Below are positions 27,039 to 36,990 of a stretch of DNA of 64,000 nucleotides, one piece after another. The translations under genes and the position numbers were made by a program. The notes below the pieces were generated by a model. It was given only the letters and a program-made list of their open reading frames with translations. It was not told where the DNA came from and searched no databases. Each line of letters opens with the position of its first letter. Position 1 is the stretch's first letter. Origin of the DNA: HGM04593 sp045646845 (GTDB taxonomy: Bacteria > Bacteroidota > Bacteroidia > Bacteroidales > Bacteroidaceae); NCBI GenBank assembly GCA_045646845.1, contig JAZRLO010000025.1:1-64000 (forward strand), given 5' to 3'.

Positions 27039-28058
27039 TTATTCCAGAATTGTCACCCAGCCATAGATATCGGCAACATCGCCATACTGTATTGCACGCA
27101 GTCTCTCATAGAGTGCCGTAAGCACAGGACCGGGCTTGCCCTCCTTAGCAATGAGATAGCTCTTACCCTCCTCCACATCGTCAATGCGTCCTATCGGTGA
27201 AATGACGGCCGCCGTACCGCAGGCACCGGCCTCCTCGAACGTCAGCAACTCCTCAAGCGGAACAGGACGCTGCTCCACGGTCAACCCCATATCCGCAGCT
27301 ATGCGCATGAGGCTGTTGTTGGTAATAGAGGGCAGTATCGACGAAGATTTCGGGGTAATATACTTGTTCTCCTTTATCCCTATGAAGTTGGCAGCACCAC
27401 ACTCGTCGATGTATTTTTTCTCCTTTGCATCGAGATATATTTCGCATGCATAACCCTGCTCGTGTGCCGCATAGCTTGCGCGCATTCCTGCCGCATAGTT
27501 GCCGCCCACCTTGTAACGTCCTGTACCGAGAGGCGCAGCACGGTCAATGTCGCGGAATATCACGCAGTTGTTCACCGCGAAGCCGGCCTTGTAGTAGGGA
27601 CCTACCGGGGTAACGAATATTACAAAAAGATACTCCTTCGACGGGTTCACACCCACCTGAGGGCTTGTACCTATAAGAAGCGGACGTATGTAGAGCGAAG
27701 CACCGCTCTCGTACGGCGGCACGAAACGCTCGTTCACCGCAACCACCTTCGTTACCATCTCGCGGAACAACTCAGTGCTCACACGCGGCATCATTATGCC
27801 GTCGCAGCTGCTCTGCAGACGCTCGGCATTTGCCTCGAGACGAAAAATACGTACCTTGCCGTCCTTTCCGCGGAAAGCCTTTAGACCCTCGAACGCATCC
27901 TGTCCGTAATGCAGACAGGTCGCTGCCATATGCAGGCTTATATGTTCATCCGTGCTTACCTCGACCTCTCCCCATGCACCGTCCTTATAGACGCAGCGCA
28001 CATTACCGTCGGTACTGCGGTAGCCGAATCCCAGATTTGACCAATCCAATGTTTCCAT
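27039..28058 (-). CDS. ilvE: Branched-chain amino acid aminotransferase
   Basis: PLP enzyme for the last step of Leu/Ile/Val synthesis and the first of breakdown. 339 aa, the large-type BCAT. LHYGQDAFEGLKAFRG, FRLEANAERLQSSCDG, GTGRYKVGGNYAAGM with the PLP Lys, and YIDECGAANFIGI. Start consistent with the TAACTTCGC box 28 nt upstream. Confidence 0.95.
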   Translation of the reverse strand: METLDWSNLGFGYRSTDGNVRCVYKDGAWGEVEVSTDEHISLHMAATCLHYGQDAFEGLKAFRGKDGKVRIFRLEANAERLQSSCDGIMMPRVSTELFREMVTKVVAVNERFVPPYESGASLYIRPLLIGTSPQVGVNPSKEYLFVIFVTPVGPYYKAGFAVNNCVIFRDIDRAAPLGTGRYKVGGNYAAGMRASYAAHEQGYACEIYLDAKEKKYIDECGAANFIGIKENKYITPKSSSILPSITNNSLMRIAADMGLTVEQRPVPLEELLTFEEAGACGTAAVISPIGRIDDVEEGKSYLIAKEGKPGPVLTALYERLRAIQYGDVADIYGWVTILE

Positions 28059-28085
28059 TATTGTGTATAGTTTTCTTTTTGCGAC

Positions 28086-28094
28086 GCGAAGTTA
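28086..28094 (-). promoter_or_regulatory. Promoter box (TTCG variant) for ilvE-trmB
   Basis: Minus-strand TAACTTCGC just before the ilvE start. Confidence 0.5.
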
Positions 28095-28131
28095 CGCAAT
28101 TTAGCGGAGAAGATAAAATTTAGACAACTTC

Positions 28132-28338
28132 TTATTTTTCCTCCTCTTTACCCATACCTTCGATAAGAGCTTTTACCTCCTCATCGACCCTGTATAGCTT
28201 GTCGTTGCAGAAACGGAGCAGTTCTGTAGCCTCCTTCAGCAGCCCGGAAAGTTCATCCACGTCAACCTTACCGCCCTGCACGGCAGCCATTATCTCCTCG
28301 AGGCGCGCAACAGCCTGCGTGTAAGTCATTTTTTTCAT
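28132..28338 (-). CDS. xseB: Exodeoxyribonuclease VII small subunit
   Basis: 68 aa helical hairpin: MTYTQAVARLEEIMAAVQGG and LSGLLKEATELLRFCNDKL. Multiple copies wrap the large subunit. 3 nt after xseA. Confidence 0.93.
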   Translation of the reverse strand: MKKMTYTQAVARLEEIMAAVQGGKVDVDELSGLLKEATELLRFCNDKLYRVDEEVKALIEGMGKEEEK

Positions 28339-28341
28339 ATA

Positions 28342-29598
28342 TCAAACCTTTTTGTTCTTTACTATACTTGTGAATTCGCCGCTGGCAACAGCCGTCGTCA
28401 CCTCGTCACCGGGCTTCACGTCGGCCACAGAGCGTACCGCCTTGCCGTTCACACGCGTTATGCTATACCCCATCGCGAGTATATTCTCGGGCGAAGCGGC
28501 ATCCATCTTGCCTTTTATTATCTCCAGCCGGTGTTTCTGCTCCTTAATAAACATCTCCGTTGCCGGGAGAAGCCTTTGCGCAAGCGACTGCAGATACATC
28601 CTGCGGTTCTGCACGCTTAGTGCCGCCGTAACCGGCAGACGCCCTGCCAGAGCATTCATCCGCAGACGTTCGTTCTCCATGCGCGACTTTGCGGCATCGG
28701 CAATTGCCTGCATGGCACCGCCGACGTATGCCGCCTGTTCCAGCATGGCATGAACCAGAAGTTCAGCCGCCGCCGTAGGAGTCTTTGCCCTTGTATGCGC
28801 CACCATGTCGAGCACGCTCTCGTCACGCTGGTGGCCTATGCCTGTAATTATAGGTAAAGGAAACTGCGCGCAGTTGTTGGCAAGGTCGTATGTGTCGAAG
28901 CACGAGAGTTCGCTTACAGCTCCTCCGCCGCGTATTATCACAACCGCATCCCATAAATCAATGGTTTCGGCAATTCGGTTCAAAGCCGCGATTATCCCCT
29001 GCTCCACTCCGCTGCCCTGCATGGGCGAGGGGAAAAGATAAGGATAAAAGACAAAGCCGTAACGGTTGCCCAGCAGCTGGTCGCAGAAATCGCCGTAACC
29101 GGCCGCTGTTGAAGAAGAGATTACCGCAATGCGTTGGGGCAAAAGCGGAAAATCCAGTTCTTTGTTAAGGTCTATAACACCCTCTTCGGTGAGTCTTTTT
29201 ATTACAAGCTGACGGCGGCGTGCCATGTCGCCGACCGTATATGCGGGTTCAATGTCACACACATCGAGTGAGTAGCCGTACAGTTCGTGGAAGACAATCT
29301 TCACCTGCAGCAGCACCTTCAGACCCGTGGCAAAAGGTTGCCCGGTCTGTTCAAGAAAATAGGGCCTGAGCAACGTATATATGCGCGACCATATCGTACC
29401 TCTCGCCTTTGCGACAAGCTCGCCCGAAGCCTCGTCACGCTGCACCAGTTCAATGTAACAGTGTCCGTTCGACGCTTCGCGCACCTCGCTCAGCTCACCT
29501 GTCACCCAATACTGCAACGGCAAGGAGTCGCTCAAGGCATGGCGCACCATATTGTTGAGCGAATAGAGCGTGAGAGGTTCTTCTATGCTATTCATCAC
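28342..29598 (-). CDS. xseA: Exodeoxyribonuclease VII large subunit
   Basis: 418 aa. N-terminal OB fold (about 8-110), central nuclease domain with FPLLPQRIAVISSSTAAGYG, VVIIRGGGAVSELSCFD and ITGIGHQRDESVLDMVAH, C-terminal helical part binding XseB and ending ILAMGYSITRVNGKAVRSV. Degrades ssDNA. It overlaps mnmA by 11 nt. Confidence 0.95.
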   Translation of the reverse strand: MMNSIEEPLTLYSLNNMVRHALSDSLPLQYWVTGELSEVREASNGHCYIELVQRDEASGELVAKARGTIWSRIYTLLRPYFLEQTGQPFATGLKVLLQVKIVFHELYGYSLDVCDIEPAYTVGDMARRRQLVIKRLTEEGVIDLNKELDFPLLPQRIAVISSSTAAGYGDFCDQLLGNRYGFVFYPYLFPSPMQGSGVEQGIIAALNRIAETIDLWDAVVIIRGGGAVSELSCFDTYDLANNCAQFPLPIITGIGHQRDESVLDMVAHTRAKTPTAAAELLVHAMLEQAAYVGGAMQAIADAAKSRMENERLRMNALAGRLPVTAALSVQNRRMYLQSLAQRLLPATEMFIKEQKHRLEIIKGKMDAASPENILAMGYSITRVNGKAVRSVADVKPGDEVTTAVASGEFTSIVKNKKV

Positions 29599-30694
29599 TG
29601 TTTATCCATTGATTGATTCCGCGCTGGTCCGCTATGAAAGCACCACCGACCACGGTATTGCCACTGTAGAACACCGCCGACTGCCCCGGTGTTATGGCCG
29701 ACACCTCTTCCTGGAGACGCACGAGCCAACGGCCGTCGCCTACAGGCTGCGGCGCACTGCACTTTACAGGACGGCTGCGGTAACGCACGCGCACTGCAAG
29801 ATCCGCGGGCACACCGCCAGTCCAGTGCGGTTCATCGACAAGCATATATCTTGTCAGCAGTTCGTCTTCCTTACCCAGCATCACTGTATTCTTTGCGGCA
29901 TTTATCTTTATCACGTAGGCCGGATGACCCAATGCAATTCCAAGCCCCTTCCGTTGCCCTATGGTGTAGAACGGGAATCCCTGGTGCCTACCCAGCACCC
30001 GTCCCCGGCTGTCAACAAAGGAACCGCCGCCGAAACGGCTGTCGATTCCAGGGACATGACTGCGCATAAAATCGCGGTAGTCGCCCGGAATGAAACAGAC
30101 CTCCATGCTCTCGCCGCCCTCGGCGACCCGGCTCATGCCCTTGCCGGCCAGATATTCCACGACCTGAGGTTTCTCCATTCCGCCCAAAGGGAAAATCACG
30201 CGCGAAAGCTGCTTCTGCGTAAGCCTCCACAAAAAATAGCTCTGGTCCTTGCGGTCGTCATCGCCGGTAACAATGTAGTAGCGTCCGTCATCAAATTTCA
30301 CCTGCACATAGTGCCCGGTGGCGATATTGCGGCATCCCGTCCTGTCGGCCCACTCTTCGAGCAGGGCGAACTTGACAAGCGGATTGCAGTTCACACAGGG
30401 ATTCGGAGTCCTGCCCGAAAGATATTCTGCCACGAAAGGCTCTATCACCTTTTCGCGGAAGCTCTCCCTTATGTCCGCTACATGATGCTCAATCCCGAGG
30501 CCGGATGCCAATTCCACGGCAGCACGCGCGGCCTCCTCACCGGAATCGGAGGTTATAAAAGTGAGACCCACCACCCGATAGCCCTGTTCGAGGAGCATGC
30601 AGCACACGGCGGTACTGTCTATACCGCCGCTCATCCCTACGAGAACACTTCTGTTCTCCGGAATATCTGCCATTCCAGATTTTACGGACTCCAT
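29588..30694 (-). CDS. mnmA: tRNA-specific 2-thiouridylase MnmA
   Basis: Thiolates U34 of tRNA. 368 aa from the ATG giving MESVKSGMADIPEN; another in-frame ATG (MADIPEN) is 21 nt downstream. PP-loop VLVGMSGGIDSTAV, NPCVNCNPLVKF with the first catalytic Cys, ATGHYVQ, KDQSYFLWRL and the second Cys in SMEVCFIPG. Divergent from the MATE gene. Confidence 0.95.
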   Translation of the reverse strand: MESVKSGMADIPENRSVLVGMSGGIDSTAVCCMLLEQGYRVVGLTFITSDSGEEAARAAVELASGLGIEHHVADIRESFREKVIEPFVAEYLSGRTPNPCVNCNPLVKFALLEEWADRTGCRNIATGHYVQVKFDDGRYYIVTGDDDRKDQSYFLWRLTQKQLSRVIFPLGGMEKPQVVEYLAGKGMSRVAEGGESMEVCFIPGDYRDFMRSHVPGIDSRFGGGSFVDSRGRVLGRHQGFPFYTIGQRKGLGIALGHPAYVIKINAAKNTVMLGKEDELLTRYMLVDEPHWTGGVPADLAVRVRYRSRPVKCSAPQPVGDGRWLVRLQEEVSAITPGQSAVFYSGNTVVGGAFIADQRGINQWINSDE

Positions 30695-30715
30695 TAAAGT
30701 ATCAAAAAAAAATAC

Positions 30716-30724
30716 TACTTTTGC
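30716..30724 (+). promoter_or_regulatory. Promoter box for the MATE operon
   Basis: TACTTTTGC, a full TAnnTTTGC match, 77 nt before the MATE ATG. Confidence 0.55.
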
Positions 30725-30800
30725 AACTGCAGACGGTTGCCTCAACCGTTACACAAAGGTAAATCATTTTTGCGACTACCGAACGTATTTTATATTTTTT

Positions 30801-32189
30801 ATGAGCAAGACACACGGAAAAAAAGTACCAACGGAACTGGGAACAGAAAAAGTCGGCAAACTTCTCAGACAATATGCCATCCCGGCAATCATTGCACAGA
30901 TAGCCGCATCGCTGTACAACCTGATAGACCGCGCCTTCATAGGACACATGCCCGATGTGGGTCCAGAGGCCATTTCGGGACTCACGAACACGTTCCCCTT
31001 CATGAACCTGTCCGTTGCATTCGGCGCAATGATAGGCGTAGGCGGCGCGACACTCCTTTCGGTGAGATTGGGGCAGCGCGATTATGATTCAGCAAAGAGC
31101 ATTCTCGGCAACCTGGTAACGCTCAACGTCATTGTCGGTTTCCTTTTCGCAGCAGTATCGTTCCTGTTCATAGACGAGATTCTCCTTTTCTTCGGAGCAA
31201 GCGAAAACACACTGCCTTTTGCCCGCGACTACATGGAAGTCATACTGCTCGGCAACATCATCACCCACCTGTATTTCGGTATCAATGCAGCCCTGCGCTC
31301 ATCGGGACACCCCAAGCAGGCAATGACAGCAACCATCATGACAGTGATAATGAATGCCGTACTGACACCGATATTCATTTTCTGGTTCGGCATGGGAATA
31401 CGCGGTGCGGCACTTGCGACAATCGTCGCACAGGCTATCACACTTGTCTGGCAGATGAAGCTGTTGAGCAACCCCAACGAACTTCTCCACCTGCAGCGCG
31501 GCATATACAGGCTCAAAAGCGAGATTGTAAGCAAGGTCCTGCGCATCGGAATGTCGCCCTTTCTCATAAACACGGCAGCCTGCATGGTAGTAATCATAAT
31601 AAACAAGGGACTGAGGGCATACAGCCCTACGCCACACCTTGGAGACGTTTATACCGCGGCTTACGGCATATCCAACAGCATGCAGTTCATCTTCGTAATG
31701 ATAGTGCTCGGACTGACACAGGGAATGCAACCCATCGTAAGTTACAACTACGGGGCGAAGCATCCCGACAGAGTACGCAGAGCCTTGACCCTAACCATCA
31801 TATGGGCGACATTGGTAACCACAATAGGAGGAGTCGTGTGCGTAGGATTCCCCGACATTGTAGTACGGATATTCACCACAGACCCCGAATATATCACAAG
31901 TGCGTCGAGGGTAATGAGAATCATGTGCATATTTATGCCTGTCATCGGTTTCCAGCTTGTTACAACCAATTTCTTCCAGAGCATAGGCAAGGTGAACAAG
32001 TCTATATTCCTGTCACTCACACGTCAGGTTCTAATGCTCATACCCCTACTCATCATACTTCCGAAATTCTATAGTGTCGATGGCGTATGGTACAGCATGC
32101 CGGCTTCGGACATTGTAGCAGCAATACTTACAATGATAATGCTTGCAATACAGTTCCGCGAATGGAAACGCGAGAGAATTGAAGCATAA
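30801..32189 (+). CDS. MATE family efflux transporter
   Basis: 462 aa, twelve hydrophobic helices in two bundles. The first half starts LLRQYAIPAIIAQIAASLYN and DRAFIGHMPDVGPEAISGL, typical of the MATE subgroup that includes MepA; TLLSVRLGQRDYDSA and the second-half FVMIVLGLTQGMQPIVSYNY are also diagnostic. Likely Na+- or H+-driven export of cationic compounds; substrate unknown. I start at MSKTHGKK, downstream of the promoter, not at the longer open frame. Confidence 0.94.
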   Translation: MSKTHGKKVPTELGTEKVGKLLRQYAIPAIIAQIAASLYNLIDRAFIGHMPDVGPEAISGLTNTFPFMNLSVAFGAMIGVGGATLLSVRLGQRDYDSAKSILGNLVTLNVIVGFLFAAVSFLFIDEILLFFGASENTLPFARDYMEVILLGNIITHLYFGINAALRSSGHPKQAMTATIMTVIMNAVLTPIFIFWFGMGIRGAALATIVAQAITLVWQMKLLSNPNELLHLQRGIYRLKSEIVSKVLRIGMSPFLINTAACMVVIIINKGLRAYSPTPHLGDVYTAAYGISNSMQFIFVMIVLGLTQGMQPIVSYNYGAKHPDRVRRALTLTIIWATLVTTIGGVVCVGFPDIVVRIFTTDPEYITSASRVMRIMCIFMPVIGFQLVTTNFFQSIGKVNKSIFLSLTRQVLMLIPLLIILPKFYSVDGVWYSMPASDIVAAILTMIMLAIQFREWKRERIEA

Positions 32190-32207
32190 ACAAAAAAACG
32201 GACAAAA

Positions 32208-32828
32208 ATGGACAACACAGTAATTTCAATAGGCCGCGAATTGGGCAGCGGCGGCAAGGAGATAGCCGAAATGCTTGCAAACCGTCTCGGATTCAAGTTC
32301 TACGACCGCAAACTTCTTGAGGTTGCAGCACGTGAGAGCGGATTCGACACGACAGTGTTCGAGAATGCCGACGAGCGCGAAACGAACAGTTTCCTGGGAA
32401 GCATATTCAGCATACACGGTTCCATAGCCAATGTTATTTCGGGCGGCAACTGCATTGACAGCGACCAGATATTCTCCATGCAGAGTGAAACCATACGCAA
32501 TATTGCCGAAAAGGAGAACTGCGTCATCGTAGGACGCTGTGCCGAATATGTCCTGCGCAACCATCCGCGCATGACAAGCATCTTCATCACCGCCAACCAC
32601 GAAGACCGCATAACATACATAATGAACCATGAGGGCAAGAGCCGGGACGAGGCCATAGAGACCATAGACAAAGGCGACAAGCGTCGCCGTCAATACCACG
32701 ACTACTATGCCACGACACGTTGGGGCGAGGCACGCTGTTACGACATATGCATAAACGCATCACAGCTTGGACTCCATGGCACGACAGAATTCCTCTACAA
32801 CTACATAAAGCAGCGTTTCGGATTATGA
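32208..32828 (+). CDS. Cytidylate kinase-like family protein
   Basis: 206 aa. ISIGRELGSGGKEIAEMLA is the P-loop of the cytidylate-kinase-like family, with VIVGRCAEYVL and the lid RRRQYHDYYATTRWGEA. It lacks the full CMP-binding insert of Cmk, so it may be a CMP kinase-like regulator rather than the essential enzyme. 18 nt after the MATE gene; it overlaps the phosphodiesterase gene by 4 nt. Confidence 0.85.
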   Translation: MDNTVISIGRELGSGGKEIAEMLANRLGFKFYDRKLLEVAARESGFDTTVFENADERETNSFLGSIFSIHGSIANVISGGNCIDSDQIFSMQSETIRNIAEKENCVIVGRCAEYVLRNHPRMTSIFITANHEDRITYIMNHEGKSRDEAIETIDKGDKRRRQYHDYYATTRWGEARCYDICINASQLGLHGTTEFLYNYIKQRFGL

Positions 32829-33313
32829 AACGCATAGGGCTCATGTCCGACACCCACGCATGGTGGGACGACAAATACCTCATCCATTTCAACGACTGTG
32901 ACGAGATATGGCATGCCGGAGACATCGGCAGCCAGCTTGTCATAGACAGACTGGCAGAACATTGTCCCGTACGTGCCGTATGCGGCAACATTGACGGACG
33001 CGAACTGAGCCTCCGATTCGACGACATCGAGACATTCACCGTAGAAGAGTGCAAAGTGGTGATGACCCACATCGGCGGCTACCCCGGCAAATACGACCGC
33101 ACCATATACGGTATCCTTTGCAAGGAGAGACCGCAGCTGTTCATATCCGGACACTCGCACATCCTCAAGGTCATGTACGACAACACAATAGGTTGCCTGC
33201 ACATAAACCCTGGAGCCGCAGGGCGACAAGGTTGGCAACAGGTGCGTACATTGGTAAAGTTCACAATTGACGGAAAGGAGATAAAGGAACTTGAAGTAAT
33301 TGAGCTTGCTTAA
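32825..33313 (+). CDS. YfcE/MJ0936-type metallophosphoesterase
   Basis: 162 aa. Metal ligands in order: GLMSDTHAWWDD, EIWHAGDIGS, VCGNIDGRELS, VMTHIGGYPGKYD and FISGHSHILKV, all family motifs. YfcE-type enzymes hydrolyse phosphodiesters in vitro; the true substrate is unknown. The ATGA overlap with the kinase-like gene indicates coupling. Confidence 0.92.
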   Translation: MKRIGLMSDTHAWWDDKYLIHFNDCDEIWHAGDIGSQLVIDRLAEHCPVRAVCGNIDGRELSLRFDDIETFTVEECKVVMTHIGGYPGKYDRTIYGILCKERPQLFISGHSHILKVMYDNTIGCLHINPGAAGRQGWQQVRTLVKFTIDGKEIKELEVIELA

Positions 33314-33344
33314 TTTGCTTCGCAAATCCAGGAGTTGCCGTCAG

Positions 33345-33640
33345 GCAATGCCCGTCAGAGCAAGTGAATAGCATTTTAGCCCCTTTGCAACCTTTTCGCC
33401 CCTTTGGGCCTTTTTGCCCTTTTATATTTTTGGAACCATAACGATGCTATCAGCGAACACAGGCGAACTCCCTCCGCAACAGAGTTGCTCGCCCCTCTTC
33501 AAAAAGAGGGGCAGTTTGGACGCTGATGCGTAAGAGGGACAGTTTATTGAAACTCCGCCTCTTTGGGAAGAGGAGGTGTCACAAAGTGACGGAGGAGTTT
33601 AAAACAGAGGGACAGTTTTATTTCATGTAGCGCGGGGCAC
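33345..33640. repeat. Repeat island: R2 segment followed by two R1 hairpins
   Basis: 33345-33425 is an R2 segment (GCCGTCAGGCAATGCCCGTC, then pyrimidine-rich GCCCCTTT runs). R1 copies lie at 33466-33517 (inner stem GCAAC/GTTGC) and 33551-33599 (inner stem GTCAC/GTGAC, closed by AACTCC and GGAGTT). With a short AT-rich remainder it fills the 395-nt gap; I see no gene. Confidence 0.75.
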
Positions 33641-33708
33641 TGATAAAAAAGCCTACAATGGTAATTCCAAAGAAAACCATTGGTGTTCAATAATAGAATA
33701 TAATGGCA

Positions 33709-34896
33709 TCAGCCATTCACTGAATCACATTTCCGGCATAACACAAGAACCTTTCCACCGTCATTGAGAGTAGTGGCAAAAATATAACAGTCGCCCCCAT
33801 CGGCAAGTTTCAGCCTTTTCCGCAGCTGCTGTACCGATTCGGGGAAATTGCGCACGGCAATATTCGCCTTTCCCAAAGCCTGCACACTCTTCAGTTCACT
33901 CTTCGAGAAACCGCAAACACGCTCAACGCGGAAAATACGCCCCGGAAAGTCACTCACAAGAGTATCGGAGGTATAAAGCTGGCTGTTCGGATGAAGTTTT
34001 TCAACTCCGAGCCGTGCCGACAACGCGCCGTGGCAGCCGGCCTTCATTATCGCAGCGTCAGGCTCATACAGATAGCAGCCCGGCGTATCGCAATATTTCA
34101 CAGCCGCATCACGCGAAGCGGCATCGAATGTAAACGACCGGCTACCGCCTGGAGCAATATTCACACAGTGGAATGGAATTTCGCCACCGGCATTCCTGCC
34201 CAGAACCAGCAGCAACTCTTTGCACTCGTTGTTTACAGCCACTACATGCACCGCCTCTACGCTGCGGAGCTGACGGCAGGCCTGTGTAATGTCAAGCATC
34301 GGGGAGCACTTTACCATCACTTTCGATGCCTTTGCCAACAACAGCTCCTCCATAGCCACCACATCCGGCTCACAGTCGCTCAAGGCAACGACTTTGCGCC
34401 CTTCACCATCGCGGCGTGCCGGGTCAACGAATATCCAATCGAGCTGTGGCAGACGTTCAAGCAGCTCCTCGCTGTTGCCGTTGAGTACTTTTGCATGACC
34501 AAGCCCGAGCAACGGAAAGTTATGCCCTGCTGTCCCGCAAAGCCTCTCGTTCCGTTCAATGTAGAAAGCCTCATCGAACCCACGCGCAATATAACTGAAG
34601 TCTATGCCGAAACCGCCCGTAAGGTCGGCAAAACGCGAGCCCGACAGGAACGCGCTCTTGTATTTTGCAGTACTTTCGCTCGAACACTGCTCCATTGAGA
34701 TACGCGGCGGATAGAGCAGACCATCTACGGCCGCCCATGCCGGCAGTTTTTCACACGCCTGTTGCCACCCCTCAATCTGCACCAGAGCCTCGCGCATATC
34801 CACTCCGGGATAGCGTGCGGCCTGCAGCGCAAGCTTGCGTGTGTCGTCGTTGCGGTGGGCTTTTATAAACTCTATGGTATCGGTACTGAGCATCAT
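33709..34896 (-). CDS. Class I SAM methyltransferase with THUMP-like domain
   Basis: 395 aa. SAM-site pattern SRFADLTGGFGIDFSYIARG, the NPPY-like DWIFVDPARRDGEGRKVV, and a C-terminal THUMP-like domain. Common in Bacteroidetes; presumed nucleic acid methyltransferase, target unknown. The downstream part ends GGDCYIFATTLNDGGKVLVL. A promoter box TATCTTCGC (34913-34921) overlaps the region just before its start. Confidence 0.85.
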   Translation of the reverse strand: MMLSTDTIEFIKAHRNDDTRKLALQAARYPGVDMREALVQIEGWQQACEKLPAWAAVDGLLYPPRISMEQCSSESTAKYKSAFLSGSRFADLTGGFGIDFSYIARGFDEAFYIERNERLCGTAGHNFPLLGLGHAKVLNGNSEELLERLPQLDWIFVDPARRDGEGRKVVALSDCEPDVVAMEELLLAKASKVMVKCSPMLDITQACRQLRSVEAVHVVAVNNECKELLLVLGRNAGGEIPFHCVNIAPGGSRSFTFDAASRDAAVKYCDTPGCYLYEPDAAIMKAGCHGALSARLGVEKLHPNSQLYTSDTLVSDFPGRIFRVERVCGFSKSELKSVQALGKANIAVRNFPESVQQLRKRLKLADGGDCYIFATTLNDGGKVLVLCRKCDSVNG

Positions 34897-34912
34897 TGTC
34901 GGTCTTTACTGC

Positions 34913-34921
34913 GCGAAGATA
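34913..34921 (-). promoter_or_regulatory. Promoter box (TTCG variant) for the THUMP-like gene
   Basis: Minus-strand TATCTTCGC, 17 nt before the gene start and directly after the pckA terminator. Confidence 0.5.
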
Positions 34922-34923
34922 AT

Positions 34924-34955
34924 AAAAAAGCGTCTGCCCCGAAAGGAGCAGACGC
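34924..34955 (-). terminator. pckA terminator
   Basis: GCGTCTGC (34930-34937) pairs with GCAGACGC (34948-34955). Minus-strand reading ends in TTTTTTATT. Confidence 0.85.
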
Positions 34956-34978
34956 CGGTATTTGGTTCCTTACTTATA

Positions 34979-36580
34979 TTAGAGCTTGGGACCTGCTGCA
35001 ACGAGAGCCTTACCAGCCTCATTGCCAGTGTACTTTGTAAAGTTCTTGATGAAGCGGCCTGCGAGGTCGAGTGCCTTCTCCTCCCACTGAGCTGCGTCAG
35101 CATAAGTGTCGCGTGGGTCGAGGATAGCGGGATCAACACCCGGCAACGCTGTAGGAACAACGAAGTCGAAGTGAGGAATAACCTTTGTAGGAGCTGTATC
35201 GATTGAGCCATCGAGGATAGCGTCGATGATACCGCGTGTATCCTTGATAGAGATACGCTTGCCTGTACCGTTCCAACCAGTGTTAACGAGGTAAGCCTTA
35301 GCACCGTTCTTCTCCATCTTCTTAACCAACTCCTCACCGTACTTTGTGGGGTGGAGGCTCAAGAATGCTGCACCGAAGCAAGCAGAGAATGTAGGAGTGG
35401 GTTCAGTGATACCGCGCTCTGTACCAGCCAACTTAGCGGTGAAGCCGCTGAGGAAGTAGTACTGAGTCTGCTCGGGGTTCAGGATAGAAACCGGAGGCAA
35501 TACACCGAATGCGTCAGCTGAAAGGAAGATAACCTTCTTTGCAGGAGCAGCCATTGAACCCGGCTTGATGTTGTTGATGTGGTTGATGGGGTAAGATACA
35601 CGAGTGTTCTCTGTAACGCTCTTGTCAGCGAAGTCAATTTTGCCGTTAGCGTCAACTGTAACGTTCTCAAGAAGTGCATCGCGCTTGATAGCGTTGAAGA
35701 TATCGGGCTCGCTCTCCTTGTCGAGGTTGATAACCTTTGCGTAGCAACCGCCCTCGAAGTTGAACACTGAGTCGTCGTCCCAACCGTGCTCATCGTCACC
35801 GATAAGCATACGCTTTGGGTCTGTTGAAAGAGTTGTCTTACCTGTACCTGACAGACCGAAGAAGATAGCTGTCTCACCCTTCTCGTTTGTGTTTGCAGAG
35901 CAGTGCATTGAAGCGATGCCCTGGAGAGGCAAGTAGTAGTTCATCATTGAGAACATACCCTTCTTCATCTCACCGCCGTACCATGTGTTCAGGATGATCT
36001 GCTCCTTTGATGTAAGGTTGAACACAACTGCAGTCTCAGAGTTCAAGCCGAGCTCAGCGTAGTTCTTTACAGCAGCCTTAGAAGCGTTGTAAACTACGAA
36101 GTCGGGCTCGCCGAACGCTGCAAGCTCCTCAGCTGTAGGACGGATGAACATATTTGTAACGAAGTGTGCCTGCCAAGCAACCTCCATGATGAAACGTACC
36201 TTAAGACGTGTAGCAGGGTTAGCACCGCAGAATGCGTCAACAACGAAGAGTTTCTTGTTTGAAAGCTCCTTTGTAGCAATCTCCTTGAGAGCGTTCCAAG
36301 CCTCTGTAGTAACAGGCTTGTTGTCGTTCTTGTACTCCTCAGATGTCCACCATACAGTATTCTCTGAAGTTGCGTCCTTAACGATGAACTTGTCTTTAGG
36401 TGAACGACCGGTGTAAACACCTGTCATTACGTTTACTGCGCCAAGTTCTGTAACCTGACCAACCTCAAAACCCTCAAGACCGGGCTTTGTCTCCTCAGCG
36501 AAGAGCTGATCGTAAGAGGGGTTGTGAAGAACCTCTACAGCACCGGTGATACCATACTTGGTAAGATCTAATGTTGCCAT
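34979..36580 (-). CDS. pckA: Phosphoenolpyruvate carboxykinase (ATP)
   Basis: 533 aa. Interconverts oxaloacetate and PEP; in succinate-forming Bacteroidales it runs toward oxaloacetate, fixing CO2. TGRSPKDKFIV, WYGGEMKKGMFSMMNY, P-loop FGLSGTGKTTLS, IGDDEHGWDDD and NTRVSYPINHI are all present. Codon use is extremely biased, as expected for a very highly expressed gene. The promoter box is 99 nt upstream. Confidence 0.97.
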   Translation of the reverse strand: MATLDLTKYGITGAVEVLHNPSYDQLFAEETKPGLEGFEVGQVTELGAVNVMTGVYTGRSPKDKFIVKDATSENTVWWTSEEYKNDNKPVTTEAWNALKEIATKELSNKKLFVVDAFCGANPATRLKVRFIMEVAWQAHFVTNMFIRPTAEELAAFGEPDFVVYNASKAAVKNYAELGLNSETAVVFNLTSKEQIILNTWYGGEMKKGMFSMMNYYLPLQGIASMHCSANTNEKGETAIFFGLSGTGKTTLSTDPKRMLIGDDEHGWDDDSVFNFEGGCYAKVINLDKESEPDIFNAIKRDALLENVTVDANGKIDFADKSVTENTRVSYPINHINNIKPGSMAAPAKKVIFLSADAFGVLPPVSILNPEQTQYYFLSGFTAKLAGTERGITEPTPTFSACFGAAFLSLHPTKYGEELVKKMEKNGAKAYLVNTGWNGTGKRISIKDTRGIIDAILDGSIDTAPTKVIPHFDFVVPTALPGVDPAILDPRDTYADAAQWEEKALDLAGRFIKNFTKYTGNEAGKALVAAGPKL

Positions 36581-36678
36581 AATTCAATTAATAATTATAG
36601 GTTAATATTCTATTGTTTTCTTTACACTTTTGGAGCCCCTCAGCACAGATTCGCACAACTTGCCGAAGTTCTCCGAAT

Positions 36679-36687
36679 GCAAATATA
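36679..36687 (-). promoter_or_regulatory. Promoter box for pckA
   Basis: Minus-strand TATATTTGC, full consensus match, giving a 5' leader of about 90 nt. The rest of the 36600-36965 gap is AT-rich with no gene seen. Confidence 0.6.
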
Positions 36688-36969
36688 TATCTTTTTGTTG
36701 AATCTCTCAAACTAATTAAAGAAAAATTTCTTTAATTGATACAAAAAAGGCCTATTTGCCCCTCTTTTTTACAAAAAATAACAAAAAAACCGCTTAACAA
36801 AGATTACCAAAACACACACATTCTCCAAACCTTTTGACAGCCATAACACAAAAAAGGCTTTCATAAAGAGCAATATTTTTTAATATTCTTGACACAGCGA
36901 CAACAACCGAAACCAAATTTCAAAAGCGTCTCTTTTCCTTATAATAATATGTATTAATATAAAAATTAG

Positions 36970-36978
36970 TATCTTCGC
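36970..36978 (+). promoter_or_regulatory. Promoter box (TTCG variant) before the upp leader
   Basis: TATCTTCGC, 13 nt before the structured GC-rich leader. Confidence 0.5.
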
Positions 36979-36990
36979 AACGATTTTGTG